DNA of 64,000 nucleotides. It comes from Bacteroidales bacterium. GTDB taxonomy: Bacteria > Bacteroidota > Bacteroidia > Bacteroidales > UBA4417. Of this stretch, positions 54,554 through 62,618 are shown in pieces. The stretch covers positions 1 to 64,000 of the forward strand of contig JAURYB010000174.1 of assembly GCA_030654075.1 (NCBI GenBank). Reading direction: 5' to 3'. Both the position numbers and the translations under genes were made by a program. The notes under the pieces are model-generated. The model searched no databases. It saw nothing but the letters and a program-made list of their open reading frames with translations, and was not told where the DNA came from. Position 1 is the first letter of the stretch. Every line of letters starts with the position of its first letter.

Positions 54554-54586
54554 AAAAAACCGGATTCTGTATTTCGAAGCCGGCTT
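54554..54586 (-). terminator. Terminator of the suf operon
   Basis: On the minus strand AAGCCGG (54586-54580), a 16-base loop and CCGGTTTTTT (54563-54554) form a 7-bp stem with one G-U pair and a T tail, about 70 bases after the sufT stop codon. Confidence 0.6.
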
Positions 54587-54653
54587 ATTGGATGTCAATT
54601 TGTTAGAAAAGTTGGTCTTAAAATAAACCACACAATTTGTTGTATCTGCGTTC

Positions 54654-54977
54654 TTAAAGGAATCCCAACTCCAGCATCCCCATTTCGCTGATCATATTGC
54701 GATCCCAGGGTGGTTCAAAAGTCAGGGTAATTTTCGCGTCGGTAACGCCTTCCACATTTTTCACTGTTTCGTGCACTTCAATTGGAAGACTTTCGGCAAC
54801 CGGGCAATTCGGAGCTGTGAGCGTCATGGTAACATGGGCTACAAAATCATCATCAACAAGAATTGTATATATAAGACCCAGGTCGTAAATATTTACAGGA
54901 ATCTCCGGATCGTAAATGGTTTTAATCACCTGGACAATTCTTTCGGAGATTATATCTTTTTCTATCTGTTTACGCAT
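54654..54977 (-). CDS. sufT: MIP18/DUF59-family Fe-S assembly protein (SufT-like)
   Basis: A 107-residue DUF59 (MIP18-type) protein, which helps mature or deliver Fe-S clusters. The hallmark TLTAPNCPVAESLP with conserved Cys is present, along with VIKTIYDPEIPVNIYDLGLIY and ITLTFEPPWDRNMISEMG. Length is normal. It is the last gene of the suf operon on the minus strand, after a 213-bp spacer with TTACGATT repeats. DUF59 proteins at this position are annotated SufT in many Bacteroidota. Confidence 0.92.
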   Translation of the reverse strand: MRKQIEKDIISERIVQVIKTIYDPEIPVNIYDLGLIYTILVDDDFVAHVTMTLTAPNCPVAESLPIEVHETVKNVEGVTDAKITLTFEPPWDRNMISEMGMLELGFL

Positions 54978-54999
54978 TGAAAAGGTTTTAGGCTTTAGG

Positions 55000-55160
55000 G
55001 ATTAGGTTTTGGGGTAAATATTTACGATTTACGATTTACAAGGTACGATTTACGATTTTGAATTACGATTTTCTGTTTTCTGTTTTCCGGAAATTATTTA
55101 CGATTAACGGATAACAATTAACGATTAACCAGGTACGATTAACGATTTTGGATTCCCATT
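55000..55160. repeat. TTACGATT low-complexity repeats in the sufE-sufT gap
   Basis: The 213-bp gap holds repeated TTTACGATTTACGATTTAC, GGTACGATTTACGATTTTG and AACGATTAACC variants. Upstream of these, CTTTAGGGATTAGG (near 54990) is the reverse complement of a CCTAATCCCTAAAG-type motif related to one near 62585 and to spacers in the S23 array. Confidence 0.75.
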
Positions 55161-55190
55161 TCCCCTTTTCCATTTTCTTTTTCCAACCGA

Positions 55191-55619
55191 TTAACTATTC
55201 TTCTCCTTCACCTGGTATGCAAAAGCATAAAGTTTAATCTGTTTAACCATCGAAAGCAATCCATTGCTCCGGGTTGGGGACAGATGTTCTTTAAGTCCGA
55301 TCAGGTCCAGGAAAGTAGTTTCGGCTTCAACAATTTCAACTGGTGTATGACCTGAGAACACGCGGATCAGCAAATAAGCTATTCCTTTTGTTATCACCGC
55401 ATCGCTGTCGGCAGTAAAATAAATCAGTCCATCTTTATACTCCGAACTAAGCCAAACCCTCGATTGACAACCGGTTATCAGGTTTGCATCTGTTTTTTGA
55501 GTGTCGTCGATCAAAGGGACCGACCTTCCCATTTCAATCAGGTAATTATACTTGTCCATCCAGTCGTCGAACTGGTTAAATTCATTGATTATCAGATTCG
55601 TAGTTTCTTTGATCGTCAT
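55191..55619 (-). CDS. sufE: Cysteine desulfuration protein SufE
   Basis: A 142-residue SufE, which accepts the persulfide from SufS and passes sulfur to the SufBCD scaffold. The sulfur-accepting Cys lies in the conserved loop ANLITGCQSRVWL. The family core MDKYNYLIEMGRSVPLIDDTQ and IAYLLIRVFSGHTPVEIVEAE is present. It starts 24 bp after sufS, so the two are translated from one message. Length and fold are standard. Confidence 0.95.
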   Translation of the reverse strand: MTIKETTNLIINEFNQFDDWMDKYNYLIEMGRSVPLIDDTQKTDANLITGCQSRVWLSSEYKDGLIYFTADSDAVITKGIAYLLIRVFSGHTPVEIVEAETTFLDLIGLKEHLSPTRSNGLLSMVKQIKLYAFAYQVKEKNS

Positions 55620-55643
55620 TTTATCTATACTTTTTTGTCCTGC

Positions 55644-56876
55644 TTACGCAAAAAGAGTTTTTACGCGGTGAATTGCTTCTACCAGTTTATCAACTTCCTG
55701 GCGGGTATTATAAAACGCCATTGAAGCACGCAAGGTACCATTTATTCCTAAAATATCCATTAAAGGTTGTGTACAATGACTTCCTGTCCGAACTGCAATA
55801 CCTAAATGATCCATGATAGTTCCGGCATCAAAAAAATGAATGCCTTCGATTAAAAAAGAAATAATTGCCGCTTTGTTCTGCGCAGTTCCGATGATTTTAA
55901 CACCTTCAACTGCCTGAAGTTGTGCTGTAGCGTAACTTAGCAAATCGTTTTCCTGTGCCATAATAAAATCCCAACCCAACTCATTGAGGTAATCAATGGC
56001 AGCTCCAAATCCCATAACATCGGCTACATTCGGTGTTCCGGCTTCAAATTTATAGGGAATCTCGTTATAGGTGGTTTTTTCAAAAGTAACTCTGTCAATC
56101 ATTTCACCACCCAACTGGTAAGGTTGCATTTTTTCGAGCCATGAAGTTTTCCCATACAACCCGCCTATTCCCATCGGGCCATACATTTTATGGGCTGAAA
56201 ATGCATAAAAATCACAATCCAGTTCCTGAACGTCAACCGGGCCATGCGATAATCCCTGGGCTCCATCCACAAAAACAGGCACACCTTTTTTATGCGCCAT
56301 TTCTACAATTTCAGCAACAGGATTAATGGTTCCCAGGGTATTGGAAATATGGCTGACAGCAACCATTTTTGTTCGATCGTTCAGTAATTCTTCAAATACT
56401 ATAATATCCAAATCGCCTTCGGGGGTAATTGGAATCACTTTTAAAAAAGCTCCTTTTCGCTCACAGGCAACCTGCCAGGGAACGATATTGGAATGATGTT
56501 CGAGTACTGAAATGATAATTTCGTCGCCGGCATTCAGGAAAGGTTCACAATAGGAGCAGGCTACCAGGTTAATGGCTTCGGTGGCACCACGGGTAAAAAT
56601 GATTTCGTTAGGATTGCAGGCATTCACGAAAGTCGCAACTTTTTTCCTCACATCTTCAAAAGCACCCGTAGCCTGCTGGCTCAGATAGTGAACTCCGCGA
56701 TGCACATTCGCATTGTCGTTACGGTAATAATTGCTGATTGCATCTATTACAATGTTAGGCTTTTGCGTAGTTGCTGCATTATCAAAATATACCAAAGGTT
56801 TCCCATAAATGGTACGCGACAGAATCGGGAAATCATTCCTGACCGATTGAATTTTTTCTTCTGAAATTTCGCTCAT
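55644..56876 (-). CDS. sufS: Cysteine desulfurase SufS
   Basis: PLP-dependent group II cysteine desulfurase, 410 residues from the ATG at 56876 (MSEISEEKIQSVRNDFP); a GTG at 56879 precedes it. It takes sulfur from cysteine for Fe-S assembly. The PLP Lys is in DFYAFSAHKMYGPMGIG, and the active-site Cys is in RTGSHCTQPLMDI. Other landmarks are YFDNAATTQKP, NVHRGVHYLSQQATGAFE and ISVLEHHSNIVPWQ. It begins 12 bp after sufD and is followed by sufE at 24 bp. Confidence 0.96.
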   Translation of the reverse strand: MSEISEEKIQSVRNDFPILSRTIYGKPLVYFDNAATTQKPNIVIDAISNYYRNDNANVHRGVHYLSQQATGAFEDVRKKVATFVNACNPNEIIFTRGATEAINLVACSYCEPFLNAGDEIIISVLEHHSNIVPWQVACERKGAFLKVIPITPEGDLDIIVFEELLNDRTKMVAVSHISNTLGTINPVAEIVEMAHKKGVPVFVDGAQGLSHGPVDVQELDCDFYAFSAHKMYGPMGIGGLYGKTSWLEKMQPYQLGGEMIDRVTFEKTTYNEIPYKFEAGTPNVADVMGFGAAIDYLNELGWDFIMAQENDLLSYATAQLQAVEGVKIIGTAQNKAAIISFLIEGIHFFDAGTIMDHLGIAVRTGSHCTQPLMDILGINGTLRASMAFYNTRQEVDKLVEAIHRVKTLFA

Positions 56877-56888
56877 CACAGTTGAGAA

Positions 56889-58310
56889 TCAGATTTTTGA
56901 CAGATCAATATTGAACTCAACTCTTGATTGCTCATGAGAACTGCAATTCAACACGCATTGTTCACATTGGGAAAGTTCACCGCGCAGGCGTTTCTTAACC
57001 ATATCATCCATACGCTGGCGCAATTCTGGTATTGAGATTTTATTGATTACATCGGCGGCAAAGGCATACATCAGTAATATTTTTGCATTGGCTTCGCTGA
57101 TTCCGCGGGAACGGATGTAAAACAATGCCTCTGCATCCAGCTGCCCGATTGTGGCACCATGGCTGCACTTTACATCGTCGGCATAAATTTCGAGGAAAGG
57201 TTTGGTGTCAATACTTGCTTTATCAGAAAGCAAAATATTTTTATTCGTTTGAAAGGCATTAGTTCGTTGTGCATCGCGATGCACCTTGATATGCCCGTTA
57301 AAAACACCGCTGGCATGATCATCAAGCACACCTTTGAAAAGTTCCCTGCTTTCACAATCAGGCGCAGCATGGTTGATAAACACCTGGTTATCCAAATGTT
57401 GGTAACGATCCATCAGGTATAGTCCGTAAACCTCAGCGCTGCTGTGGCTTCCGCTCATGGTAACATGCGAAAGATTCCGTATCAGTCCGCCGTTGAGACT
57501 GATTGCATTGGTGGATAAAGTGCTTCCTTCATCCTGCTGAAAATACATGCTGTTGATCAACGTAGTGTGATCATCCTTATTTTGAAGTTTATAGTGATCA
57601 AGCGTTGAGTTGCGCCCGATTTTTACTTCAGTAACTGAATTAATAAATGTAACATCGTGGTTGATGGAATCGTCGCATTGCACAAGACGGAGGTGGCTGT
57701 TTTCACCTAAAATAACAAGGGTCCGTGTGTTCAGAAACAGGTTTTGCTTAAAGTCCGTTATGTTAACTGTTTGAATATTCTGTTCAACAGTAACATTGTC
57801 AGGGATATAAATAAAGATCCCATCCTGTGACATGGCTGTGTTCAAAGCAGTGAGTCCTTCGGCATTATCATCAGCATATTTTCCGTAATGAGCACTGATG
57901 AGTTCCGGATATTTGCCAAACGCGGCAGCCAGGCTTCCTATGATCATACCATTGGGATAAACATGCAAAAGGTTTTTGCGATCAGCGTACCAGCCATTGA
58001 GTTGTGTTACCAGCAATGTCTCGAAATGAGGAACATCACATTTGAATATTTTATCAATATCCAGTTCTGGTGAAGGTGGCTCAGGCAATGCATGATATTC
58101 GTGATTCAGGGCCCGCGAAAGATCGGTGCCCCTCCATTTTTCGAGAGCGGCATGCGGGAATCCCATCCTGCTGAACACTTCAAAAGCTTTAGCGCGTTTG
58201 GCAGCCACAAAGGGAGTATCATTCCTGGTAATTTCCAGCTGTTTGTCAGCGAAAATACCTGACAGATATTCTTTGAGGTCGTATATTGTTGAAACTATTG
58301 ATGCTTCCAT
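56889..58310 (-). CDS. sufD: Fe-S cluster assembly protein SufD
   Basis: A 473-residue SufD, the SufB-like partner of the SufB-SufC-SufD scaffold. The ATG at 58310 (MEASIVSTIYDLKEYL) is preferred to a TTG at 58322. Landmarks: an N-terminal helical region with FSRMGFPHAALEKWRGTDLSRAL, beta-helix core repeats (VTEVKIGRNSTLDHYKLQNKD, ALSLNGGLIRNLSHVTMSG-like), DHASGVFNGHIKVHRDAQRTNAFQTNKNILLSDKASIDTKPFLEIYADDVKCSHGATIGQLDAEALFYIRSRGI (residues about 330-405). It is 12 bp ahead of sufS. It is separated from sufC by 235 bp of spacer. Confidence 0.95.
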   Translation of the reverse strand: MEASIVSTIYDLKEYLSGIFADKQLEITRNDTPFVAAKRAKAFEVFSRMGFPHAALEKWRGTDLSRALNHEYHALPEPPSPELDIDKIFKCDVPHFETLLVTQLNGWYADRKNLLHVYPNGMIIGSLAAAFGKYPELISAHYGKYADDNAEGLTALNTAMSQDGIFIYIPDNVTVEQNIQTVNITDFKQNLFLNTRTLVILGENSHLRLVQCDDSINHDVTFINSVTEVKIGRNSTLDHYKLQNKDDHTTLINSMYFQQDEGSTLSTNAISLNGGLIRNLSHVTMSGSHSSAEVYGLYLMDRYQHLDNQVFINHAAPDCESRELFKGVLDDHASGVFNGHIKVHRDAQRTNAFQTNKNILLSDKASIDTKPFLEIYADDVKCSHGATIGQLDAEALFYIRSRGISEANAKILLMYAFAADVINKISIPELRQRMDDMVKKRLRGELSQCEQCVLNCSSHEQSRVEFNIDLSKI

Positions 58311-58318
58311 TTTTCCAA

Positions 58319-58545
58319 TCAATTTTTTATTCCAAGGTAATTTTTCTGGTGTAAGGGTAAGGCATAAGATGTAAGGTATAAGAAGTAAGGTGTAAGGTAT
58401 AAGTGGATTGGGAATTCCCTTGATGATACTATTTTGAGTTTTACTTTTAGTTCATCGCGGACTGATCCAACAATTTTTTCTGCAATGCTACTTTTTGTCA
58501 ATGAGGAACTTAAACCTTATACCTTACTTCTTCTCTTCTCTGCAA
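58319..58545. repeat. TAAGGTATAAG repeats in the sufC-sufD spacer
   Basis: The spacer has GTAAGGCATAAGATGTAAGG and TAAGAAGTAAGGTGTAAGG (about 58355-58400), and the inverted counterpart CTTATACCTTACTTCTTCTC near 58515-58535. A 60-codon frame over the region (58501-58319) has no family resemblance and I do not call it a gene. Confidence 0.7.
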
Positions 58546-59292
58546 TCAGGATTCGCTTCTGATCCATTCGTAGCCTTTTTCTTCCAGGAGCAAGGCAAGT
58601 TCTTTTCCGCCAGATTTTACAATACGGCCATCGAAAAGCACATGTACCACATCAGGTATAATGTATTCCAATAACCGCTGGTAGTGAGTTATTACAATGG
58701 TTGCGTTATCAGGGCGACGGAGTTTATTTACGCCCGTAGCAACAATCCGCAAGGCATCTATATCAAGTCCTGAATCTGTTTCGTCCAATATGGCAAGTGA
58801 AGGTTCGAGCATTGCCATCTGGAAAATTTCGTTCTTCTTTTTCTCACCACCTGAAAAACCTTCGTTTACCGAACGGCTGGCTAATTTCTCCTGTAATTCG
58901 AGTAGTTGCTTTTTTTCTTCCATCTTTGCCAGGAATTCAACGGCAGGCACAGGATCTAGCCCTTTGTATTTGCGTTGTTCGTTTATAGCGGTACGCAGGA
59001 AGTTGGTAATCGAAACACCAGGAATCTCAACAGGATACTGGAAACCAAGAAAAAGGCCTTCACAGGCGCGCTCTTCGGGTGAGAGATCCAATATGTTTCT
59101 TCCTTTAAAAATGATTTCACCTTCTGTTACCTCGTAGCCTTCGCGACCGGCGATAACATAAGCCAATGTGCTTTTTCCGGTTCCGTTAGGTCCCATAATA
59201 GCGTGTACCTCTCCGGCTTTCACTTCGAGGTTAATTCCTTTTAAAATCTCTTTTCCTTTGATGGAAACCTTCAGGTTTCGGATACTTAACAT
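58546..59292 (-). CDS. sufC: Fe-S cluster assembly ATPase SufC
   Basis: A 248-residue ABC-type ATPase that drives the SufBCD scaffold. Walker A GPNGTGKSTLAYV, signature FSGGEKKKNEIFQMAML, Walker B LAILDETDSGLDIDAL, and H-loop ITHYQRLLEYI are all present. SufC-specific features include the VNEGFSGGEKKKNE segment. It is cytosolic, with no membrane segment. It starts 216 bp after sufB; that spacer includes a solo copy of the S23-associated repeat. Confidence 0.97.
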   Translation of the reverse strand: MLSIRNLKVSIKGKEILKGINLEVKAGEVHAIMGPNGTGKSTLAYVIAGREGYEVTEGEIIFKGRNILDLSPEERACEGLFLGFQYPVEIPGVSITNFLRTAINEQRKYKGLDPVPAVEFLAKMEEKKQLLELQEKLASRSVNEGFSGGEKKKNEIFQMAMLEPSLAILDETDSGLDIDALRIVATGVNKLRRPDNATIVITHYQRLLEYIIPDVVHVLFDGRIVKSGGKELALLLEEKGYEWIRSES

Positions 59293-59370
59293 ATAAATTT
59301 GATTCTATTAATGTTTTTGATAATTAAGGTTTTGGTGTCGAGGGCAGGGTTATATGGGAAAGTTGAGTTA

Positions 59371-59417
59371 TGTTGAGTTGTCATTCGATGGTCATTCAGT
59401 TGTCATTCAGTGGTTGA
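59371..59417 (+). repeat. Solo copy of the S23-associated 11-bp repeat
   Basis: GTCATTCGATG, GTCATTCAGTT and GTCATTCAGTGG start at 59380, 59391 and 59402, again 11 bp apart. The block matches the right end of the left S23 array (11518-11550). It sits alone in the sufB-sufC spacer, 47 kb from the array, without an S23 gene. Confidence 0.85.
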
Positions 59418-59508
59418 TTGAGTACAAAGATTGAAATTTCAGGTTTATGAAATCATTTTCTTTAAATCACGAATCACAATTTAAAAATCACTAATCACAA
59501 ATCATTCC

Positions 59509-60957
59509 TTACCCAACGCTTCCTTCTAAACTAATGGCTAACAGTTTCTGCGCTTCAACGGCAAATTCCATGGGTAAATGCATCAGAACTTCTTTGGCAT
59601 AACCGTTAACGATGAGGCCAATGGCGCTTTCGGAACTGATTCCGCGCTGCTTGCAATAGAAAAGCTGGTCGTCAGAGATTTTGGAAGTAGTAGCTTCATG
59701 TTCGATAATTGAAGTATGGTTTTCCGCTTTAATATATGGAAAAGTATGAGCTCCGCATTTATCGCCTAACAACAATGAATCGCATTGGGAGAAATTACGC
59801 GCGTTTTCAGCACGCTTGATTACTTTCACCAATCCACGGTAGCTGTTGTTGCTTTGGCCGGCCGAAATACCCTTCGAGATAATAGTACTTTTTGTATTCT
59901 TTCCAAGGTGAATCATTTTTGAGCCGGTATCAGCCTGCTGGAAATTATTGGTAACAGCCACCGAATAAAACTCGCCAATTGAATTGTCACCCATCAACAC
60001 TACACTTGGATATTTCCATGTGATAGCAGAACCGGTTTCAACCTGTGTCCACGAAATTTTGGAATGGCTGCCTTTGCAGATACCCCGTTTGGTGACGAAA
60101 TTGTAAATTCCACCTTCGCCTTTTTTATTGCCCGGATACCAGTTTTGAACGGTGCTGTATTTAACTTCGGCATCTTTCATGGCAACAATTTCGACAATGG
60201 CAGCATGCAACTGATTTTCATCCCGCATAGGCGCAGTGCAGCCCTCCATGTAACTAACGTAAGCGCCTTCGTCAGCAATTATAAGTGTACGTTCGAACTG
60301 CCCTGTATTGGCTGCATTGATACGGAAGTACGTTGACAATTCTACCGGGCAACGCACTCCTTTCGGGATATAACAGAAAGAACCATCGCTGAAAACCGCT
60401 GAATTGAGCGCGGCAAAGAAATTATCGTGGCTTGGCACCACGCTTCCCATATATTGTTTTACAAGGTCGGGATGATTCTGGACGGCATCGCTGAATGAGC
60501 AAAAAATAACACCGTATTTCGAAAGTGTATCCGTAAAAGTGGTTTTAACCGATACACTGTCGATAACAGCATCAACGGCAACGCCGCTCAGTTTTTTCTG
60601 TTCGTCGAGCGAGATGCCAAGTTTTTTGAAGGTTTCCAGGAGTTCGGGATCAACTTCATCGAGGCTGGTAAGCTCTTTTTTTCGTTTAGGCGCCGCGTAG
60701 TAGATGATATCCTGGTATTTTATTGCCTGATGGTGGATATGTGCCCAGGTGGGTTCGGTAAGCGTAAGCCAGTGACGATATGACTGAAGCCGGAATTCAA
60801 GCATCCATTCCGGCTCATTCTTTTTTGCTGAAATAAATCTAACCGTATCTTCACTCAGCCCGACAGCAGCCAGGTCCATTTCGATATCGGTATGAAATCC
60901 ATACTTGTAATCGCTCGTGGTTACTTCTTCAAGTATATTATTTTGATTTTTTTCCAT
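59509..60957 (-). CDS. sufB: Fe-S cluster assembly scaffold SufB
   Basis: A 482-residue SufB, the core scaffold on which Fe-S clusters are built. Landmarks: [12 protein letters not shown] at the start, [50 protein letters not shown] (residues about 190-230), [36 protein letters not shown] and the C-terminal [36 protein letters not shown]. First gene of sufBCDSET, all on the minus strand. Length is standard for SufB. Confidence 0.97.
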   Translation of the reverse strand: MEKNQNNILEEVTTSDYKYGFHTDIEMDLAAVGLSEDTVRFISAKKNEPEWMLEFRLQSYRHWLTLTEPTWAHIHHQAIKYQDIIYYAAPKRKKELTSLDEVDPELLETFKKLGISLDEQKKLSGVAVDAVIDSVSVKTTFTDTLSKYGVIFCSFSDAVQNHPDLVKQYMGSVVPSHDNFFAALNSAVFSDGSFCYIPKGVRCPVELSTYFRINAANTGQFERTLIIADEGAYVSYMEGCTAPMRDENQLHAAIVEIVAMKDAEVKYSTVQNWYPGNKKGEGGIYNFVTKRGICKGSHSKISWTQVETGSAITWKYPSVVLMGDNSIGEFYSVAVTNNFQQADTGSKMIHLGKNTKSTIISKGISAGQSNNSYRGLVKVIKRAENARNFSQCDSLLLGDKCGAHTFPYIKAENHTSIIEHEATTSKISDDQLFYCKQRGISSESAIGLIVNGYAKEVLMHLPMEFAVEAQKLLAISLEGSVG

Positions 60958-61011
60958 TTCTGCGTGATGTTCAGGCGCTTATTTATCTTTGGTTTAAATA
61001 AATTTAGCGGG

Positions 61012-61040
61012 CAAAGTTAGTAATAATAAAGGTATTGCAA
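61012..61040 (-). promoter_or_regulatory. Promoter of the suf operon
   Basis: On the minus strand TTG (61040-61038), an 18-base spacer and TAACTTTG (61019-61012) match the Bacteroidetes promoter pattern, 55 bases upstream of the sufB ATG. No IscR- or SufR-like regulator gene is nearby. Confidence 0.55.
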
Positions 61041-61385
61041 TACCTCATTAGGTGGTTCTTTTAGTAAAAAACAAGCGGAAGTATGATTTGTTTTCAGATT
61101 TCGGAAAATGAATACCGAATTTGATTTTACAGCTCATTCAGAATAATCGTGCTTTTAGAAATTAAGAAAGATAAACCACGGAGGCACTGAGGGCACAGAG
61201 GAACACGGAGAGAAAAATAAAAGTTCAGGATTTCAAGGTATTTGACACTTTCGTTGAAAAATTTTTTAAAAAATGAGGGATGCTGGAATTTCAGACATTT
61301 TTAAAAAAATAAAACTCCGTGTTCCTCGGTGTAATCTGTGCCTCCGTGGTAAAGAAAACCTTAATTTTGTCGGAAATTTAATTTC
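61041..61385. other. Intergenic region between sufB and thiL
   Basis: Divergent intergenic region. It contains the CCACGGAGG-type inverted repeat (61172-61354) and, just before thiL, a TAATTTTG box at 61362-61369 that would leave only a 16-base leader. No gene or RNA gene is seen. Confidence 0.5.
61172..61354. repeat. CCACGGAGG-type long inverted repeat
   Basis: The left arm AACCACGGAGGCACTGAGGG and following bases (61174-61210) pairs with the right arm ending in CTGTGCCTCCGTGGT (61315-61350). About 39 nt per arm with roughly eight mismatches, around a 104-base loop. The inner ends of the arms (GGAACACGGAG, CTCCGTGTTCC) pair perfectly. Confidence 0.8.
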
Positions 61386-62438
61386 ATGATCGATCCAACA
61401 CCGGGCAAACGAACCGAACTTTCATCTTTAGGCGAATTCGGATTAATAAAGCATCTCACAGATTCATTTGTTTGTGAGCAACCATCAACTATTAAAGGCA
61501 TTGGCGATGATGCAGCTGTTATTGATTACGGCGACAAAGTTACTTTGGTTTCCACCGATCTACTGGTTGAAGGCGTTCATTTCGACCTGGCATATATGCC
61601 TTTGAGGCACCTGGGATACAAATGCGCAACTGTTAATTTTTCGGATATAGTGGCTATGAATGGCACACCGAGGCAGCTTTTTGTCGGAATTTCGGTGTCA
61701 AATCGCTTTCCGGTTGAAGCTCTGGAAGAAATTTACGAAGGAATCAAATTAGCTTGTAAACGCTATAAAGTTGACCTGGCTGGTGGTGATACAACATCTT
61801 CGGTTCATGGATTATTCCTTTCGCTGACCGTTACCGGTGAAGCCGCAAAAGAAGATGTTGTATATCGCAATACAGCCAAAGAAAATGACCTGATCTGCGT
61901 TACAGGCGACCTTGGCAGCGCATACATGGGACTGCTTTTACTCGAACGCGAGAAGAAAGTTTTTGAAGCAGATCCCGGAATGCAGCCTGACCTGGCCGGT
62001 TTTGATTATATTCTGGAACGCCAGCTTAAACCCGAACCCCGGACTGATATTATTGAATTGCTGAAAACTGTTGGCGTAAAACCAACGGCTATGATTGATA
62101 TTTCTGACGGGCTAGCTTCTGAGGTTTTGCATATTTGTGAAGATTCAGGGCTGGGATGCCGTATTTTTGAAGATAAGATTCCACTCGATGCCATGACCAT
62201 TGCCGCCGCCGAAGAATTTAATATCCAGCCGGTTACTGCTGCAATGAACGGCGGTGAAGATTATGAACTTTTATTTACCATCAATATGAATGATTTCGAG
62301 AAAGTGAAAGATCTCGAAGGCATCAATATTATAGGCCATATGACTGAAGCCAATTCAGGTGTTTATCTTGCAACCAATAATGGGCCGCTGATTCAGATTG
62401 AAGCGCTGGGATGGAATCATATGCGGGAGGAGGAGTAA
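61386..62438 (+). CDS. thiL: Thiamine-monophosphate kinase
   Basis: Phosphorylates thiamine monophosphate to thiamine diphosphate with ATP, last step of cofactor synthesis; 350 residues, PurM/ThiL fold. Motifs: IKGIGDDAAVIDYG, VSTDLLVEGVHFDLAYMPLRHLGYKCATVNFSDIVAMNGTPRQLFVGISV (about residues 56-105), YKVDLAGGDTTSS, VTGDLGSAYMGL, MIDISDGLASEVLHIC and NGGEDYELLFTI. Length is normal. Divergent from suf. Its product, thiamine diphosphate, is the cofactor of Dxs encoded 7 kb away. The gene is followed by low-complexity sequence and uvrC. Confidence 0.96.
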   Translation: MIDPTPGKRTELSSLGEFGLIKHLTDSFVCEQPSTIKGIGDDAAVIDYGDKVTLVSTDLLVEGVHFDLAYMPLRHLGYKCATVNFSDIVAMNGTPRQLFVGISVSNRFPVEALEEIYEGIKLACKRYKVDLAGGDTTSSVHGLFLSLTVTGEAAKEDVVYRNTAKENDLICVTGDLGSAYMGLLLLEREKKVFEADPGMQPDLAGFDYILERQLKPEPRTDIIELLKTVGVKPTAMIDISDGLASEVLHICEDSGLGCRIFEDKIPLDAMTIAAAEEFNIQPVTAAMNGGEDYELLFTINMNDFEKVKDLEGINIIGHMTEANSGVYLATNNGPLIQIEALGWNHMREEE

Positions 62439-62439
62439 G

Positions 62440-62612
62440 GGGCAGAAAAGCAGAAAATAGAAAATAGAAAATAGAAGGGGCGAAGGGCGACAAGGCGAAG
62501 GGCGACTGGGAGACAGAACTTTGGCTTGTTTCGACCATTCTGCAACTTCGCCAGGTACAAGTTAACTATTGAATCTTTTAAAGCCCTAACCCCCAAAACC
62601 TAACCCCCAAAT
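62440..62612. repeat. Low-complexity repeats between thiL and uvrC
   Basis: Direct repeats AGAAAATAGAAAATAGAAA (about 62450-62478), GGCGAAGGGCGAC in two copies (62477-62507) and CTAACCCCCAAAACCTAACC (62586-62605). These resemble the CCCTAA-type and other simple repeats seen in the S23 array and the suf spacers. Confidence 0.7.
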
Positions 62613-62618
62613 CCTCCT

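Noticed and set aside
58319-58501. A 60-codon frame in the sufC-sufD spacer (MTKSSIAEKIVGSVRDEL...).
   Set aside because: It lies over low-complexity TAAGGTATAAG repeats, resembles no family and is not spaced like an operon gene.
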